A DNA stretch of 64,000 nt from Massilia timonae CCUG 45783 (GTDB lineage Bacteria > Pseudomonadota > Gammaproteobacteria > Burkholderiales > Burkholderiaceae_D): the NCBI RefSeq assembly GCF_000315425.1, contig NZ_JH992922.1, forward strand, positions 1,199,922 to 1,263,921, given 5' to 3'. Position numbers and translations under genes: made by a program. A model generated the notes under the pieces. The model saw only the letters and a list, made by a program, of their open reading frames with translations, made no database searches and was not told the origin of the DNA. Shown piece after piece: positions 9,342-19,248 of this stretch. The stretch's first letter is position 1, and every line of letters starts with the position of its first letter.

Positions 9342-11378
9342 ATGGGCGAAAATCGCTCAACTAACCGTCCGTTCATGAACACATTCCCGATCCGGCTTGC
9401 CTTCCCGGGCGGCGCCGCGATCGCCTGCCTGCTGCTCGCCCTCACCGCGCTGGCCGGCTGGGGGCTGCATTCGCCGGCATTGATCGGCGCCGGCGTCGGT
9501 GCGCCGCAGATGTATCCGCTTACCGCGGTCGGCTTCCTGTGCGCCTCTGCCTGCCTGTTGCTGCAGTTGCATCCGGTGCGCGCCGTTGCCCGCGCCGGCC
9601 GCGTCCCGGCCCTGCTGGTCCTGGCGATCGGCGCCGGCGGCGTGGCGATGCGCCTGTCCGGCTGGGCGCCGGCGCCGCTGTCGCTGGGCCTGGGCCAGGC
9701 ATCCACTGCCTGGAGCCTGCCGGCGCTGCTGACGGCCGGCCTGTTCGTCGTACTCGGGGCCGGCATGGCGCTGTCGTGCGCGCGCCGCACGGTCGGCATC
9801 GGCCAGGCGCTGGCCGCCAGCGTGCTGCTGTTCTCGTTGCTGACCCTGGCCGGCTTCGCCGCCGAAGACACCTTCCTGTACCAGCTGCTGCCGGGACGCG
9901 GCACCTCGCTGCGCACCGCGCTGGCCTTCATGCTGGCCTCCGGCGCCACGCTGGCGCTGCATCCGGACCAGGGCATGGTGGTGGCGCTGGCCAGCCCCAC
10001 GTCCAGCAGCCGCACCCTGCGCCAGCTGATGGCGCCACTGGTGCTGGCGCCGATCGTGCTGGGCATGGTCGCCACCGCGGCGGTGCGCGCGGCCGATCCC
10101 GGACTCGACCTGACCACCATGATCTGGCTGTTCGTGTGGGGCTTGCTGGTGATCCTGATCGCCGTGGTGTGGCGCTTCGCCTACCAGCTGTACCGCCAGG
10201 ACCTGAACCGCGGCATGGCCGAACGCGAGCGCAACGAGGCGCTGCAGGCGCTGCGCCTGGCGGACGAGCGCAAGAACGAGTTCCTGGCCATGCTGGCGCA
10301 CGAGCTGCGCAACCCGCTGGCGCCGATCAGCACCGCGGCGGGCCTGCTCAAGGGCGTGTATGCGAGCGACCCGGGCGCGGTGCGGCGCACCAGCGAGATC
10401 ATCGCGCGCCAGGTGGACCATATGGTGCACCTGGTCGACGACCTGCTCGACGTGTCGCGCGTCACGCGCGGCATGATCGAACTCGAGCGCGATCGGGTCG
10501 ACCTGCGCCAGGTGGTCGGCGCCGCCCTGGAGCAGGTGCAGCCGCTGCTGGACATGAAGCGCCATCGCCTGCGCACCGAGCTGCCGGATACGCGGGTGCT
10601 GGTCGAGGGCGACGCCAAGCGCCTGATCCAGGTCATCGCCAACCTGGTCAACAACGCCGCCAAGTACACGCCGGACGAAGGCAGCGTGCTGGTGGCGGTG
10701 CGCATCCGGGGCGGCGAGGCGGTGCTGGCGGTGCGCGACGACGGCATCGGCATCGCGCCCGAACTGCTGCCGGACGTGTTCGGCCTGTTCACCCAGGCCC
10801 GGCGCACGCCGGACCGGGCCCAGGGCGGCCTGGGCCTCGGGCTGGCGCTGGTCAAGAACCTGGTCGAGCTGCACGGGGGCACGGTGCGCGCCGATAGCGC
10901 CGGACCGGGCCACGGCAGCACCTTCACCGTGACCTTGCCGCGCCTGGACGAACCTGTCCCGGCCGGCCCGGACGACGCGCCGGGACCGCAACGACCCACG
11001 CGCGACCAGGCGATGAACGTGCTGGTGGTGGACGACAACGTCGATGCGGCCGCCTCGCTGGCGCTGCTGCTGGAGGCGGAAGGCTACCGGGTGGCGGTCG
11101 AGCATGCGCCGGCGCCGGCGCTGCGGCGCGCGCTCGCACAGCCCCCGGACGCCTGCATCCTGGACATCGGCCTGCCCGATATGGACGGCCGCGAACTGGC
11201 GCGCCGCATCCGCGCCGGCCTGGGAGAGCGCACGCCGCTCCTGATCGCCCTGACCGGCTACGGCAGCGACGCCGACCGCCAGGCCGCGCTGGACGCCGGC
11301 TTCGATCATTACCTGGTCAAGCCGGCCAATATGCAGCAGCTGGATGCGCTGCTGGCCGAGGCTCAGTCGCTCGGATAG
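9342..11378 (+). CDS. Membrane hybrid histidine kinase with C-terminal receiver
   Basis: Sensor kinase of about 678 residues. The N-terminal 280 residues hold roughly eight hydrophobic segments with no recognised sensor fold. They are followed by a linker helix, a HisKA domain (phospho-acceptor His320 in LAHELRNPLAPI), a HATPase domain (NLVNNAAKYTPDEG N-box, DDGIGIAPELL, GLGLGLALVKNLVELHGG) and a receiver domain (VVDDN, phospho-acceptor Asp608 in CILDIGLPDMDG, Lys in DHYLVKPAN). The start is uncertain: GTG 9330, ATG 9342 and ATG 9375 are all in frame and none has a strong ribosome site. No separate response regulator is nearby. The 3' end overlaps the convergent oxidoreductase gene by 16 bases. 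Confidence 0.88.
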   Translation: MGENRSTNRPFMNTFPIRLAFPGGAAIACLLLALTALAGWGLHSPALIGAGVGAPQMYPLTAVGFLCASACLLLQLHPVRAVARAGRVPALLVLAIGAGGVAMRLSGWAPAPLSLGLGQASTAWSLPALLTAGLFVVLGAGMALSCARRTVGIGQALAASVLLFSLLTLAGFAAEDTFLYQLLPGRGTSLRTALAFMLASGATLALHPDQGMVVALASPTSSSRTLRQLMAPLVLAPIVLGMVATAAVRAADPGLDLTTMIWLFVWGLLVILIAVVWRFAYQLYRQDLNRGMAERERNEALQALRLADERKNEFLAMLAHELRNPLAPISTAAGLLKGVYASDPGAVRRTSEIIARQVDHMVHLVDDLLDVSRVTRGMIELERDRVDLRQVVGAALEQVQPLLDMKRHRLRTELPDTRVLVEGDAKRLIQVIANLVNNAAKYTPDEGSVLVAVRIRGGEAVLAVRDDGIGIAPELLPDVFGLFTQARRTPDRAQGGLGLGLALVKNLVELHGGTVRADSAGPGHGSTFTVTLPRLDEPVPAGPDDAPGPQRPTRDQAMNVLVVDDNVDAAASLALLLEAEGYRVAVEHAPAPALRRALAQPPDACILDIGLPDMDGRELARRIRAGLGERTPLLIALTGYGSDADRQAALDAGFDHYLVKPANMQQLDALLAEAQSLG

Positions 11379-12346
11379 CGCAGGTCGATCTGCCCGCGGA
11401 TCGCGTCGAGCAGGCCCATGATCGCCAGCGTGTCGTCGTGGGTCATCGCAGGATGCTCGAGCAGGCCTTCGCGCAGGCAGCGGCCGGCCTCGATCGCCTC
11501 GTGCGTGTAGCCGTTGCCGAGCCAGGGGGTCTCCAGCGTGCGCGTGGAGCCGTCCTGCAGCGCAACCGTGACGCGCTCGGCCATGTGGAACATGCGGTGC
11601 ATGCGCACGCTGCCGCGCGTGCCGGACACCACCAGCTCGCCCGGCGCATGCGCCCGCAGCGAGCAGCTGCAGACCGACAGCGTGCCGCCGGCATGGCGCA
11701 TGGTGAAGGCGGTGGTGAGGTCGACGCCGGTCTCGCCCATGATGGCCTGGGCCTGCACCGCCTCGACCCGGCCCAGCAGGGCGCAGGCGATCGACAGCGG
11801 ATAGATGCCCAGGTCGAGCAGGGCGCCGCCGCCCAGGGCCGGATCGTTGACGCGGTGGGCTGGATCGGGCGTGGCCGAGAAGCCGAAGTCGGCGTGCAGC
11901 TGGGTCACCGTGCCGATCTCGCCCGAGGCGATGACGCGCCGCACTTCGGCCAGGGCCGGCATGAAGCGGGTCCACATCGCCTCCATCAGGAACAGGTTCT
12001 TTGCCCGCGCCAGCGCCACGATTTCTCCCGCCTCGCGCCGGTTCATCGCGAACGGCTTCTCGCACAGCACCGCCTTGCCGGCGCGCAGGGCGAGCAGGGC
12101 GTTGGCTGCGTGCATCGGGTGCGGGGTGGCGATATAGACGATGTCGACGTCGGGACAAGCGACCAGCGCCTCATACGAGCCGAACGCACGAGGAATCTCG
12201 AACTGCGCCGCGAAGGCCTGTGCGCTATCGTCGCTCCGGGAGCCGACCGCGGCCAGCACGGCGTCGGGCGTGGCGCGCAGCCCTTGCGCGAAATCGCGGG
12301 CGATGCGCCCGGTGCCGAGGATGCCCCAGCGGACGATGCGGGTCAT
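11363..12346 (-). CDS. Gfo/Idh/MocA family NAD(P)-dependent oxidoreductase
   Basis: Sugar- or polyol-dehydrogenase-like enzyme of 327 residues. The N-terminal Rossmann fold shows WGILGTGRIARDFAQGL (residues 7-23) and the family EKP signature (VLCEKPFAMNRREAGEIV, near residue 95), with the C-terminal alpha/beta domain after it. It is the last gene of the glucoside cluster: its ATG overlaps the stop of the UPF0303 gene by 4 bases. This suggests that it oxidises or isomerises a sugar released by the cluster, but the substrate is inference. Its 3' end overlaps the convergent kinase gene by 16 bases. Confidence 0.9.
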   Translation of the reverse strand: MTRIVRWGILGTGRIARDFAQGLRATPDAVLAAVGSRSDDSAQAFAAQFEIPRAFGSYEALVACPDVDIVYIATPHPMHAANALLALRAGKAVLCEKPFAMNRREAGEIVALARAKNLFLMEAMWTRFMPALAEVRRVIASGEIGTVTQLHADFGFSATPDPAHRVNDPALGGGALLDLGIYPLSIACALLGRVEAVQAQAIMGETGVDLTTAFTMRHAGGTLSVCSCSLRAHAPGELVVSGTRGSVRMHRMFHMAERVTVALQDGSTRTLETPWLGNGYTHEAIEAGRCLREGLLEHPAMTHDDTLAIMGLLDAIRGQIDLRYPSD

Positions 12347-12912
12347 GGCGATTCTCCGATCTTCAGATGGTCCTTCAACGCCGCCACCACCAGCGCGTGG
12401 TCGTCCACGCCCGGCAGGCCCGAGACCGTGACCGTGCCGACCGCGCCGCGGCCGCGCACGACGATCGGATAGGCGCCGCCGTGGGCCGCGTAGTCGCGCA
12501 TGTCCAGGCCGGGCAGCGCGTCGTGGTCGCCGCCGGCCTGGCGCACCTCGTTGTGGGTGTAGAACGAGCTGTGGCCGGTGCGCCTGACCAGGTTGTTCTT
12601 GCGCCGGATCCAGTCGGCGTGGTCGGGCGAGGCGCCCGGCATCGCGTGGGCGAACAGGACCTCGTCGCCCTGCCTGATTTCAAGCGTCACCGGGCGGCCG
12701 GCGCGCTTCGCCCGCGCCACCAGCGCCGCCCCGAGGGCGGCGGCGGCATCCCGGTCGAAGCGGTCGAACTGGAGCTGGCGTTCTTCCTGCAGCAGGGCGT
12801 CGAGCGAGATAGTGGAAATGGCGTGCATGGCGGATGGCTGTGGAAGTTGCTGCGCCGCGGCCGCGGCCGCGGACAGCAGCAGGCAGGAAGCAAGCTGGAC
12901 ATGGCGCTTCAT
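12343..12912 (-). CDS. UPF0303 / heme-degrading-domain-like protein with an N-terminal signal peptide
   Basis: Product of 189 residues. From residue 29 on it matches the UPF0303 (DUF336-related) pattern: EERQLQFDRFDRDAAAALGAAL, EIRQGDEVLFAHAMPG, WIRRKNNLVRRTGHSS, DYAAHGGAYPIVVRG and GTVTVSGLPGVDDHALVV. Unusually, 28 residues precede this ([20 protein letters not shown] plus QQLPQPSA) and read as a cleavable signal peptide. The long start is supported by an ATGA overlap with the upstream MFS gene; an internal ATG at 12828 would give the usual cytosolic form. The function of this family is poorly defined. The stop overlaps the next gene by 4 bases, so it belongs to the glucoside operon. Confidence 0.82.
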   Translation of the reverse strand: MKRHVQLASCLLLSAAAAAAQQLPQPSAMHAISTISLDALLQEERQLQFDRFDRDAAAALGAALVARAKRAGRPVTLEIRQGDEVLFAHAMPGASPDHADWIRRKNNLVRRTGHSSFYTHNEVRQAGGDHDALPGLDMRDYAAHGGAYPIVVRGRGAVGTVTVSGLPGVDDHALVVAALKDHLKIGESP

Positions 12913-14249
12913 GCCGGCACCGTCTTGCCCTCGGCATCGAGGTCCGGCTCCGGCTTCGGCTGGCTGCCGTCGTCGTGGTAGAACGGCGCGAACCAGGTGG
13001 CCAGGAACGAGGGGATGGTGGCGACCATCACCAGCACGAAGTAGCCGACGTACCCCATCATCTCTTGCAGGTGGCCGCTGATCACGCCGGTGACCATGCC
13101 GCACAGGCCCATCAGACCGGTGCCGAAGGCATAGTGGGTGGTGGTGTACTTGCCTGGCGCGAGCTGCTGCATCAGGTAGATCATGAAGCCGACGGCGCCG
13201 AAGCCGAAGAAGAATTTCTCGATCGCGACGCCGAGCGTGATCAGGACCAGGCTCGATGGCATGGTGAGCGCCAGCACCAGGAAGGCCACGTTCGGGATGT
13301 TGATCGCGCAGCACAGCACGAACAGCGTCGCCTTCAGGCCGCGTTTGGCGACGTACAGGCCGCCGAGCAGCGAGCCGACCAGCACCGCGGCCAGGCCGTA
13401 GGTGCCGTAGATCAGGCCCAGCATCTCGTTGGACAGGCCCAGGCCGCCCTTCGAGGCAGGATCGACCATGAAGAAGGGACCGATCTTTTCCAGCAGGCCC
13501 ACGCTGAAGCGGAACAGGAAGGCGAAGGCGATCATGCGCCACACGCCGCGCTTCTGGAACAGGGTGACGAAGGCGTCGAGCAGGATGCGGCCGGCGTCCT
13601 TCACCGAGGACGGCGTGTCGGCCGCGCGCGCGCCTTGCGGCATGGTGCGCCAGTGCCATAGCGCCATCAACAGGGTCAGGCCGCCGACCAGCAAAAAGAT
13701 AATGCGCCAGGCGTCGATCCAGTCCGGCCCGAACACGGCGGGATCATGGCCGAAGACGTGTGTGTGCAGGTAGCCGGAGAGATACACCATGCCGCCGGCG
13801 GCCACGATCGGGCCGATGTTCCAGGACAGGCTCTGGATGCCGCAGTACAGCGATTGCGCGCGGGCGTCGAGCGAGGTGACGTAGACGCCGTCGCTGGCGA
13901 TGTCCTGCGTCGCGCCGATGAACGACAGGGCGAAGAAGATCGCCATCAGGAAGGTCATGTAGCCGGGCAGTTCCATCAGCAGCGCGACCCCGGCGAAGCC
14001 GGCGCCGATCGCCACCTGCGCGCACAGCACGAAGAATTTCTTGGTGCGGTACATCTCCACGAACGGCGCGAACAGCGGCTTGACCGTATACGCCAGGATC
14101 AGCAGGCTCGAATACTGGGCGGCGCGGCCGTTGTCCATGCCCAGGTTCTTGAACATGATGGCGGTGACGCTGGTGAGCATCACGTAGCCGAGCGCCATCG
14201 TGAAGTAGCCGGTCGGCACCCACAGCAGCGGCGAGGCGATCTTACGCAT
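12909..14249 (-). CDS. MFS transporter, AmpG-like sugar permease candidate
   Basis: Inner-membrane major facilitator of 446 residues with 12 predicted membrane segments. The N-terminus reads [23 protein letters not shown], and an [21 protein letters not shown] segment like that of AmpG-type permeases sits near residue 120. The start at 14249 has GGAGG seven bases before it and overlaps the end of glk by 8 bases; longer frames lack such a site. The position between glucokinase and sugar-modifying genes suggests import of a glucoside or glucose across the inner membrane (inference). The C-terminal tail is hydrophilic ([21 protein letters not shown]). Its end overlaps the UPF0303 gene by 4 bases. 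Confidence 0.88.
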   Translation of the reverse strand: MRKIASPLLWVPTGYFTMALGYVMLTSVTAIMFKNLGMDNGRAAQYSSLLILAYTVKPLFAPFVEMYRTKKFFVLCAQVAIGAGFAGVALLMELPGYMTFLMAIFFALSFIGATQDIASDGVYVTSLDARAQSLYCGIQSLSWNIGPIVAAGGMVYLSGYLHTHVFGHDPAVFGPDWIDAWRIIFLLVGGLTLLMALWHWRTMPQGARAADTPSSVKDAGRILLDAFVTLFQKRGVWRMIAFAFLFRFSVGLLEKIGPFFMVDPASKGGLGLSNEMLGLIYGTYGLAAVLVGSLLGGLYVAKRGLKATLFVLCCAINIPNVAFLVLALTMPSSLVLITLGVAIEKFFFGFGAVGFMIYLMQQLAPGKYTTTHYAFGTGLMGLCGMVTGVISGHLQEMMGYVGYFVLVMVATIPSFLATWFAPFYHDDGSQPKPEPDLDAEGKTVPA

Positions 14250-15264
14250 GGGCGGCCTCCGTGCTCGCCCGCGGCGCTGTCGCATGGGTCCAGGCCAGGT
14301 GGTCCGCGAGGATCGCCGATGCGCCCTGCAGGGCCGGATAGGGGGCCGTGATCAGCCAGGTGGGGATGCGCGCCGTGAACTCGCTGAAGCGGCCCTTGCG
14401 CTCGAAGCGCGGGCGGAACGGCGAGGCGACGAAATAGGCGCCCAGGCGCGGCACGACGCCGCCGCCGATATAGATGCCGCCGCGTGCGCCGAGGGTCACC
14501 GCCAGGTTGGCCGCCACCGTGCCCAGCATGCCGCAGAAGCAGTCGATCGCTTCCAGCGACAGGGCGTCGCCGCCGGACAGGCCGCGCGTCACGATGTCGG
14601 AGGGCGACAAGTCTTTATCGGACGCTATGCCGCGGCTCATGGCCAGCGCCTCGCGGATCAGCACCAGGCCGGGGCCGGAGACGAAGCGCTCGGCCGAGAC
14701 GTGGTCGTAGCGCTGCCAGGCGTGGCGCAGCACGGTCACCTCGCGCTCGTCGAGCGGCGAGAAGGCCACGTGGCCGCCTTCGCTATGGAGGGGAATCCAG
14801 CGCTCGCCGCTCGGGACCAGCCCCGAGACGCCGAGGCCGGTGCCGGCGCCGACCAGGCCGATGGCGGCGCCGGCCAAGGGAGCGCCGCCGCCGACCTGGG
14901 CCAGGTCGTCCGGCTGCAGGATCGGCAGCGACATCGCCAGCGCCGTGAAATCGTTCACCACCAGCAGCGTCTCCAGGCCCAGCGCTCGGCGCGCCGCCTC
15001 GATCGAGAACGCCCAGTGGTGGTTCGTCATGCGGATGGCGTCGCCGTCCACCGGATTGGCGATCGCGATCACCGCGTGGCGCACCTTCGCGCCGGCGCCG
15101 GCCAGGTAGAAGCGCACCGCGTCTTCGAAGCGGGCGTGGTCGGCGCAGGCCAGCGTCTGCACGGCCTGGATCGCGCCCGGCGCCGGCTCCAGGGCGAAGC
15201 GCGCGTTGGTGCCGCCGATGTCGGCCAGCAGGCGCGGGCCGTCGGGGTGGGTAGTCGTCAGCAT
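14242..15264 (-). CDS. glk: Glucokinase
   Basis: ATP-dependent glucokinase (ROK-unrelated, E. coli Glk type), 340 residues, cytoplasmic. It phosphorylates glucose to glucose 6-phosphate. Signatures: [14 protein letters not shown] phosphate-1 motif at residues 12-25, [19 protein letters not shown] substrate region near 68-88, [13 protein letters not shown] with catalytic Asp near 104, [11 protein letters not shown] near 140, and [20 protein letters not shown] near 160. The start has an AGGAGG site. It lies 31 bases after the beta-glucosidase gene, so glucose freed from beta-glucosides would be phosphorylated here. The 3' end overlaps the MFS gene start. Confidence 0.95.
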   Translation of the reverse strand: MLTTTHPDGPRLLADIGGTNARFALEPAPGAIQAVQTLACADHARFEDAVRFYLAGAGAKVRHAVIAIANPVDGDAIRMTNHHWAFSIEAARRALGLETLLVVNDFTALAMSLPILQPDDLAQVGGGAPLAGAAIGLVGAGTGLGVSGLVPSGERWIPLHSEGGHVAFSPLDEREVTVLRHAWQRYDHVSAERFVSGPGLVLIREALAMSRGIASDKDLSPSDIVTRGLSGGDALSLEAIDCFCGMLGTVAANLAVTLGARGGIYIGGGVVPRLGAYFVASPFRPRFERKGRFSEFTARIPTWLITAPYPALQGASAILADHLAWTHATAPRASTEAAHA

Positions 15265-15295
15265 GTCTCCTCCTTGTCGCTCTTTTTTATGGCGA

Positions 15296-16648
15296 TCAAG
15301 TCTTGATGCGGTTGTCGCGGGCTGCGATGAATTCGCGATACCACAAGGCGCTGTCCTTCAGGGTGCGCTGCTGGGTCGCATAATCCACGTGCACGATGCC
15401 GAAGCGCTTGGCGTAGCCCGAATTCCACTCGAAGTTGTCGAGCAGGCTCCAGAGGAAGTAGCCGCGCACGTCGACGCCGGCATCTATCGCCTCCTTGAGC
15501 GCGGCCAGGTGGCTGCGCACGTAGGCGATGCGTGCCGGATCGTGGACACGGCCGTTCTCGACCACGTCGGGATTGGCCATGCCGTTCTCGGTAATGTACA
15601 CCGGAGGCAGGTCGGGGTACTCGGCTTTCAGCTTGATCAGCAGTTCGGGCAGGCCTTCCGGGAAGATCTCCCAGCCCATGTCGGTGACCCCGTGGCGAGC
15701 CGGCGGCGGCACCGGCGGGTTGGCGGCGCTGCACCAGCTGCGGAAATAATAATTCGAGCCGAGGAAGTCGATCTTCTGCCTGATGATGTCGAAATCGCCG
15801 TCGCGAACCTGCGGCGCGTTGGCGCCGTGGCCGCGCAGGGCCAGTTCCGGATAGCGGCCCTTGAAGATGGGGTCCATGAACCACTGCACCGAGCGCGCGT
15901 ACTCGAATTCGGCCATCGCGCGGTCGGCCTCGGAAGCCGAGGCGGCATCGGCGGTCCACTGGTTCAGCACGATGCCCAGCTGCGCCGCGCCGCCCACCTC
16001 GCGCATGGCGCGCATGGCCAGGCCGTGCGACAGCAGCAGGTGGTGCGAGACCTGGATCGACTGCTTCAGGTCGACCACGCCCGGCGCGAACTGGGCGTTG
16101 CCGTAGCCGAGGTTGGCCGTGCACCAGGGTTCGTTGTGGGTGGCGATCGCCTCGATGCGGTTGCCGAAGCGGCGCGCCACTTCATGCGCGTAGTCGGCGA
16201 AGCGGTGGGCGGTGTCGCGGTTCAGCCAGCCGCCATCGTCCTGCAAGCCTTGCGGCAGGTCCCAGTGATACAGGGTGGCGTGGGGGCGGATGTTCTTTTC
16301 GGCCAGCGCGTCGAGAAGGCGGTCGTAGAAGCCGAAGCCGGCCTCGTTCCAGGCGCCCTTGCCATCCGGCTGGACGCGGGCCCAGGCCAGCGAGAAGCGG
16401 TAGGCGTCCACGCCCAGCGAGGCCATGATGTCGACGTCCTCGCGGTAGCGGTGATAGTGGTCGCAGGCGACGGTGCCGTCGCTGCCATCCTTGATGTTCG
16501 CCTTGTTCTTGCAGAAGGTGTCCCAGATCGACGGGCCCTTGCCGTCGACGTCGTGCGCGCCTTCGATCTGGAAGGAACTGGTGGCCACGCCCCAGGTGAA
16601 GTCGGATGGGAAGTCGTTGTTGAAGTCGAAATTGGGGCTCTTGGTCAT
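15296..16648 (-). CDS. GH1 family beta-glucosidase
   Basis: Retaining glycoside hydrolase family 1 enzyme of 450 residues that splits beta-glucosides. It opens with the family signature [15 protein letters not shown] (residues 17-31). The acid/base is Glu173 in THNEPW and the nucleophile is Glu354 in YITENG. No signal peptide is present, so it acts in the cytoplasm on imported glucosides. The start at 16648 is preferred (AGAGAA upstream) over an in-frame extension to 16669. It is followed after 31 bases by glk. A strong terminator separates it from the receptor gene upstream, and no clear own promoter is visible in the 44-base gap. Confidence 0.94.
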   Translation of the reverse strand: MTKSPNFDFNNDFPSDFTWGVATSSFQIEGAHDVDGKGPSIWDTFCKNKANIKDGSDGTVACDHYHRYREDVDIMASLGVDAYRFSLAWARVQPDGKGAWNEAGFGFYDRLLDALAEKNIRPHATLYHWDLPQGLQDDGGWLNRDTAHRFADYAHEVARRFGNRIEAIATHNEPWCTANLGYGNAQFAPGVVDLKQSIQVSHHLLLSHGLAMRAMREVGGAAQLGIVLNQWTADAASASEADRAMAEFEYARSVQWFMDPIFKGRYPELALRGHGANAPQVRDGDFDIIRQKIDFLGSNYYFRSWCSAANPPVPPPARHGVTDMGWEIFPEGLPELLIKLKAEYPDLPPVYITENGMANPDVVENGRVHDPARIAYVRSHLAALKEAIDAGVDVRGYFLWSLLDNFEWNSGYAKRFGIVHVDYATQQRTLKDSALWYREFIAARDNRIKT

Positions 16649-16691
16649 GGAATTCTCTGATCGAGGCAAAGCGCGAGGGCGAAGCGCTTGA

Positions 16692-16724
16692 AAACAAAAA
16701 GCAGGCCCGCGGGAGCGGGCCTGC
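16692..16724 (-). terminator. Rho-independent terminator after the TonB receptor gene
   Basis: Perfect 10-base stem (16701-16710 with 16715-16724) around a 4-base loop, followed on the minus strand by TTTTTG and further T-rich bases at 16700-16692. It sits 11 bases after the receptor stop codon and 44 bases before the beta-glucosidase start, so it can end or attenuate transcription into the sugar-enzyme genes. Confidence 0.85.
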
Positions 16725-16735
16725 CGTGCTGCGGC

Positions 16736-19159
16736 TTAGAAATCGAAGCCGGTGTTGATGCCGACGGTGCGCGGCGGCTTGTACTGCGCCAGCCATGGGC
16801 CGAAGCCGTTGAAGGCGCTGGTCTTGATCTTCTTGTCGCTCACGTTGCGCACGAAAGCGTCGACCCACCATTTGTCCTGCTGGTAGCGCAGGCCGACGTC
16901 GGCGCTGGCATAGGCCTTCTGGCGGTCTTCCGGGCCGAGGTCGAACACGCTCAGGCGCACCTCGTCCTCGTAGCGCGCCGTGATGCGCGGTATCAGGCTG
17001 CCGCCATTGGCCAGGCGGAAGGTGTGCTGGTACTGGACCGTGGTCGAGAACTTCGGCGCGTGCGGCAGCTTGTGGCCGGTGACGTCGAGGCAGTTCGAGA
17101 TGCTCGGGTCGACCGTGCAGGTCGGCAGCGAATAATCGTTCGAGCCGGCGATCAGGTGACCGAGCTTGGTGTCGAGCACGGCCAGCGCGATCGACAGGCG
17201 GCCATCCTTTGCGATGCGGGCGGCGATCTCGGTTTCCAGGCCGTACACCTCGGCGCCGTCGGCGTTCTCGATGGCCAGGCCGCGGCTGCCGTCCGGGAAG
17301 CTGACCGGCGAATTGAACTGGAAGTCCTTGAAGTCCATGTAGAACAGCGCGTTGTTGATGCGCAGGGCGCCGTCCAGGAAGGTGCTCTTCGAACCGATCT
17401 CGTAGTTGGTCAGCGTCTCGGGCTGGTAGGGCAGGCCGCGATCCTGCACGCCGCCCGACTTGTAGCCGGTCGATACGCTGGCATAGACCATATTGTTGCG
17501 GTCGATGTCGTAGTTCAGGCGCACCAGGCCGGTGGCCTTGTTGTCGCTGTAGCGGCCGTCGTTCGGCACGCCTTCGACGTAGCCGTTGACCGGGTCGCGC
17601 GGGTCGATGTGCGGGTTGAGCGGCACTTGTGGCGCGCTGAGGTCATTACCCCAGGTGTAGCCGCGACCGCCCGTGTGGACGCGCTTGTCGTGGGTGTAGC
17701 GCACGCCGCCGGTCAGGTGCCAGGCATCGGTGATGTTCCAGGTGGCCTGGCCGAACACGGCCGAGGTGTCCACGGTCTGCTTCGGCTGGATGAAGGAACC
17801 CTGCCAGTTCACGGCGCCATCCTGCGTGCCTTTCATGCCGGCGATGTCGAAGCGGACGTCGTTCTTCTCGTTGCCATAATAGGCGCCGACCTGCCAGTCG
17901 ACGGTGCGGGTGCCGGTGGACTGCAGCAGCAGCTCGTGGCTGTGGCTCTTGTAGTTGGAGTCGACCGTGGTGTGTTCCTGGAAGATGCCGCCGGTGGTGA
18001 TCGAGGTCGGGACCACGGTGCCGCCATCCTGGTCGAAGCGCATGTCGCCGCTGTACTTGGACCAGCCGGCCACGTACTGCAGGGCCATGTCGGGGCTGAT
18101 GTCCCAGCTCAGCCGGCTGCGCACGTTGTGGCTGTCGCGGTTGATCCACGGCGCGCTGTCGGACAGGGTCGACCAGTGCTTCTCGCCGGCGCGCGGGACC
18201 TGCATCAGGTTGGCGCTCGGGGTGCCGCGGTCGATGAATTTTTCGTAGGCGATGTCCCAGCGCACGTTGGGCGCCAGTTGCCACAAGAGCGACAGGCGCG
18301 CGGCGCTCTGGTCCTGGGCGCTGTACTTGTCGCCGCCCGAGACGAACAGGTTCGGGTCGATCGGACGGAAAGCGGCCGGATCGGCGCCGGACGCCAGGTA
18401 GGCGGCGCGTTGCGACTCGACCGACGGGTTCTTGAAGCGCTGGTAGTCGACGTAGCCGTCGTGGCGCTCGTGCACCACGGCGAAGCGCAGTGCGGCATTG
18501 TCGGCGATCGGGATGTTGACCGCGCCGCGCACGCCCAGGCGGTTGTAGTCGCCGATGCCGCCCTCGAGGTAGCCGGAGCGGCTGTTCAGTTCCGGCTTGA
18601 CGGTCTGGATGTTGACCGCGCCGACGGTGGAGTTGCGGCCCCACAGCGTGCCTTGCGGGCCGCGCAGCACCTCGATGCCCTCGACGTCGAACATCAGAGC
18701 GGTGGCGCCTTCGGCGCGCGGCGAATAGACGTTGTCGACGAAGGACGCGACTTCGGGGTCGGCGTATTCGGTCTTGGCGCTGTCGTTGCCGATGCCGCGC
18801 AGGGTCATGGTGGTCACGCCGTGGTCGCCCTGGGCCGTGGCCTGGAAGCCCGGCACCAGCGCCACCACGTCGAGCATGGTCTGCACGTGGTTGTCCTGCA
18901 GGGTGGCGGCGCTGAGCGCGGTGACCGCGATCGGGGTGCGCTGCAGCGAGGTCGAACGCTTGGTGGCGGTGACCTTCACCTCGGCGATCTGGCCGTTGTC
19001 GACGACGGCGGGCGGTGTGGCGGCGGCAGCCGAAGCCGGGTCGGACGCGCTCTGGGCCTGGGCGCTGCCGATGCCGGCGAGCAGGGTCAGGATGGCGAGG
19101 CGGATGGGGGTGGACGACGAGGTGCGCACTGCGGCCCCCGCGGGCGTAGTCATGGTCAT
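16736..19159 (-). CDS. TonB-dependent outer-membrane receptor (probable glucoside uptake)
   Basis: Outer-membrane active transporter of 807 residues. It has a signal peptide (hydrophobic LAILTLLAGIGSAQAQ near residues 21-36), then a linker, then EVKVTATKRSTSLQRTPIAVTALS (TonB box and plug start, near residue 63). Plug motifs follow: LVPGFQ, TLRGIGND and FDVEGIEVLRGPQGTLWGRNSTVGAVNI. A 22-strand barrel follows, ending in GINTGFDF with the terminal Phe. The N-terminal GGAGAC site supports the start at 19159. Divergent from a LacI regulator and upstream of GH1 and glk genes, so uptake of a beta-glucoside or oligosaccharide is inferred; siderophore uptake is less likely given the context. Confidence 0.93.
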   Translation of the reverse strand: MTMTTPAGAAVRTSSSTPIRLAILTLLAGIGSAQAQSASDPASAAAATPPAVVDNGQIAEVKVTATKRSTSLQRTPIAVTALSAATLQDNHVQTMLDVVALVPGFQATAQGDHGVTTMTLRGIGNDSAKTEYADPEVASFVDNVYSPRAEGATALMFDVEGIEVLRGPQGTLWGRNSTVGAVNIQTVKPELNSRSGYLEGGIGDYNRLGVRGAVNIPIADNAALRFAVVHERHDGYVDYQRFKNPSVESQRAAYLASGADPAAFRPIDPNLFVSGGDKYSAQDQSAARLSLLWQLAPNVRWDIAYEKFIDRGTPSANLMQVPRAGEKHWSTLSDSAPWINRDSHNVRSRLSWDISPDMALQYVAGWSKYSGDMRFDQDGGTVVPTSITTGGIFQEHTTVDSNYKSHSHELLLQSTGTRTVDWQVGAYYGNEKNDVRFDIAGMKGTQDGAVNWQGSFIQPKQTVDTSAVFGQATWNITDAWHLTGGVRYTHDKRVHTGGRGYTWGNDLSAPQVPLNPHIDPRDPVNGYVEGVPNDGRYSDNKATGLVRLNYDIDRNNMVYASVSTGYKSGGVQDRGLPYQPETLTNYEIGSKSTFLDGALRINNALFYMDFKDFQFNSPVSFPDGSRGLAIENADGAEVYGLETEIAARIAKDGRLSIALAVLDTKLGHLIAGSNDYSLPTCTVDPSISNCLDVTGHKLPHAPKFSTTVQYQHTFRLANGGSLIPRITARYEDEVRLSVFDLGPEDRQKAYASADVGLRYQQDKWWVDAFVRNVSDKKIKTSAFNGFGPWLAQYKPPRTVGINTGFDF

Positions 19160-19228
19160 TGCTTGTCTCCGAATATTGTTTTATGGGTACATCAGGAGCG
19201 CTGAGAGCGCTAACACGTGGATCGATGA

Positions 19229-19240
19229 GAAATCGATTTC
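19229..19240. promoter_or_regulatory. Perfect 12-base palindrome, LacI-type operator candidate
   Basis: GAAATCGATTTC is a perfect palindrome with a central CG, the usual form of LacI-family sites. It lies 70 bases upstream of the receptor start in the divergent receptor/LacI region. A second similar site is centred 21 bases away, two helical turns. Confidence 0.6.
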
Positions 19241-19248
19241 ATCAATCT

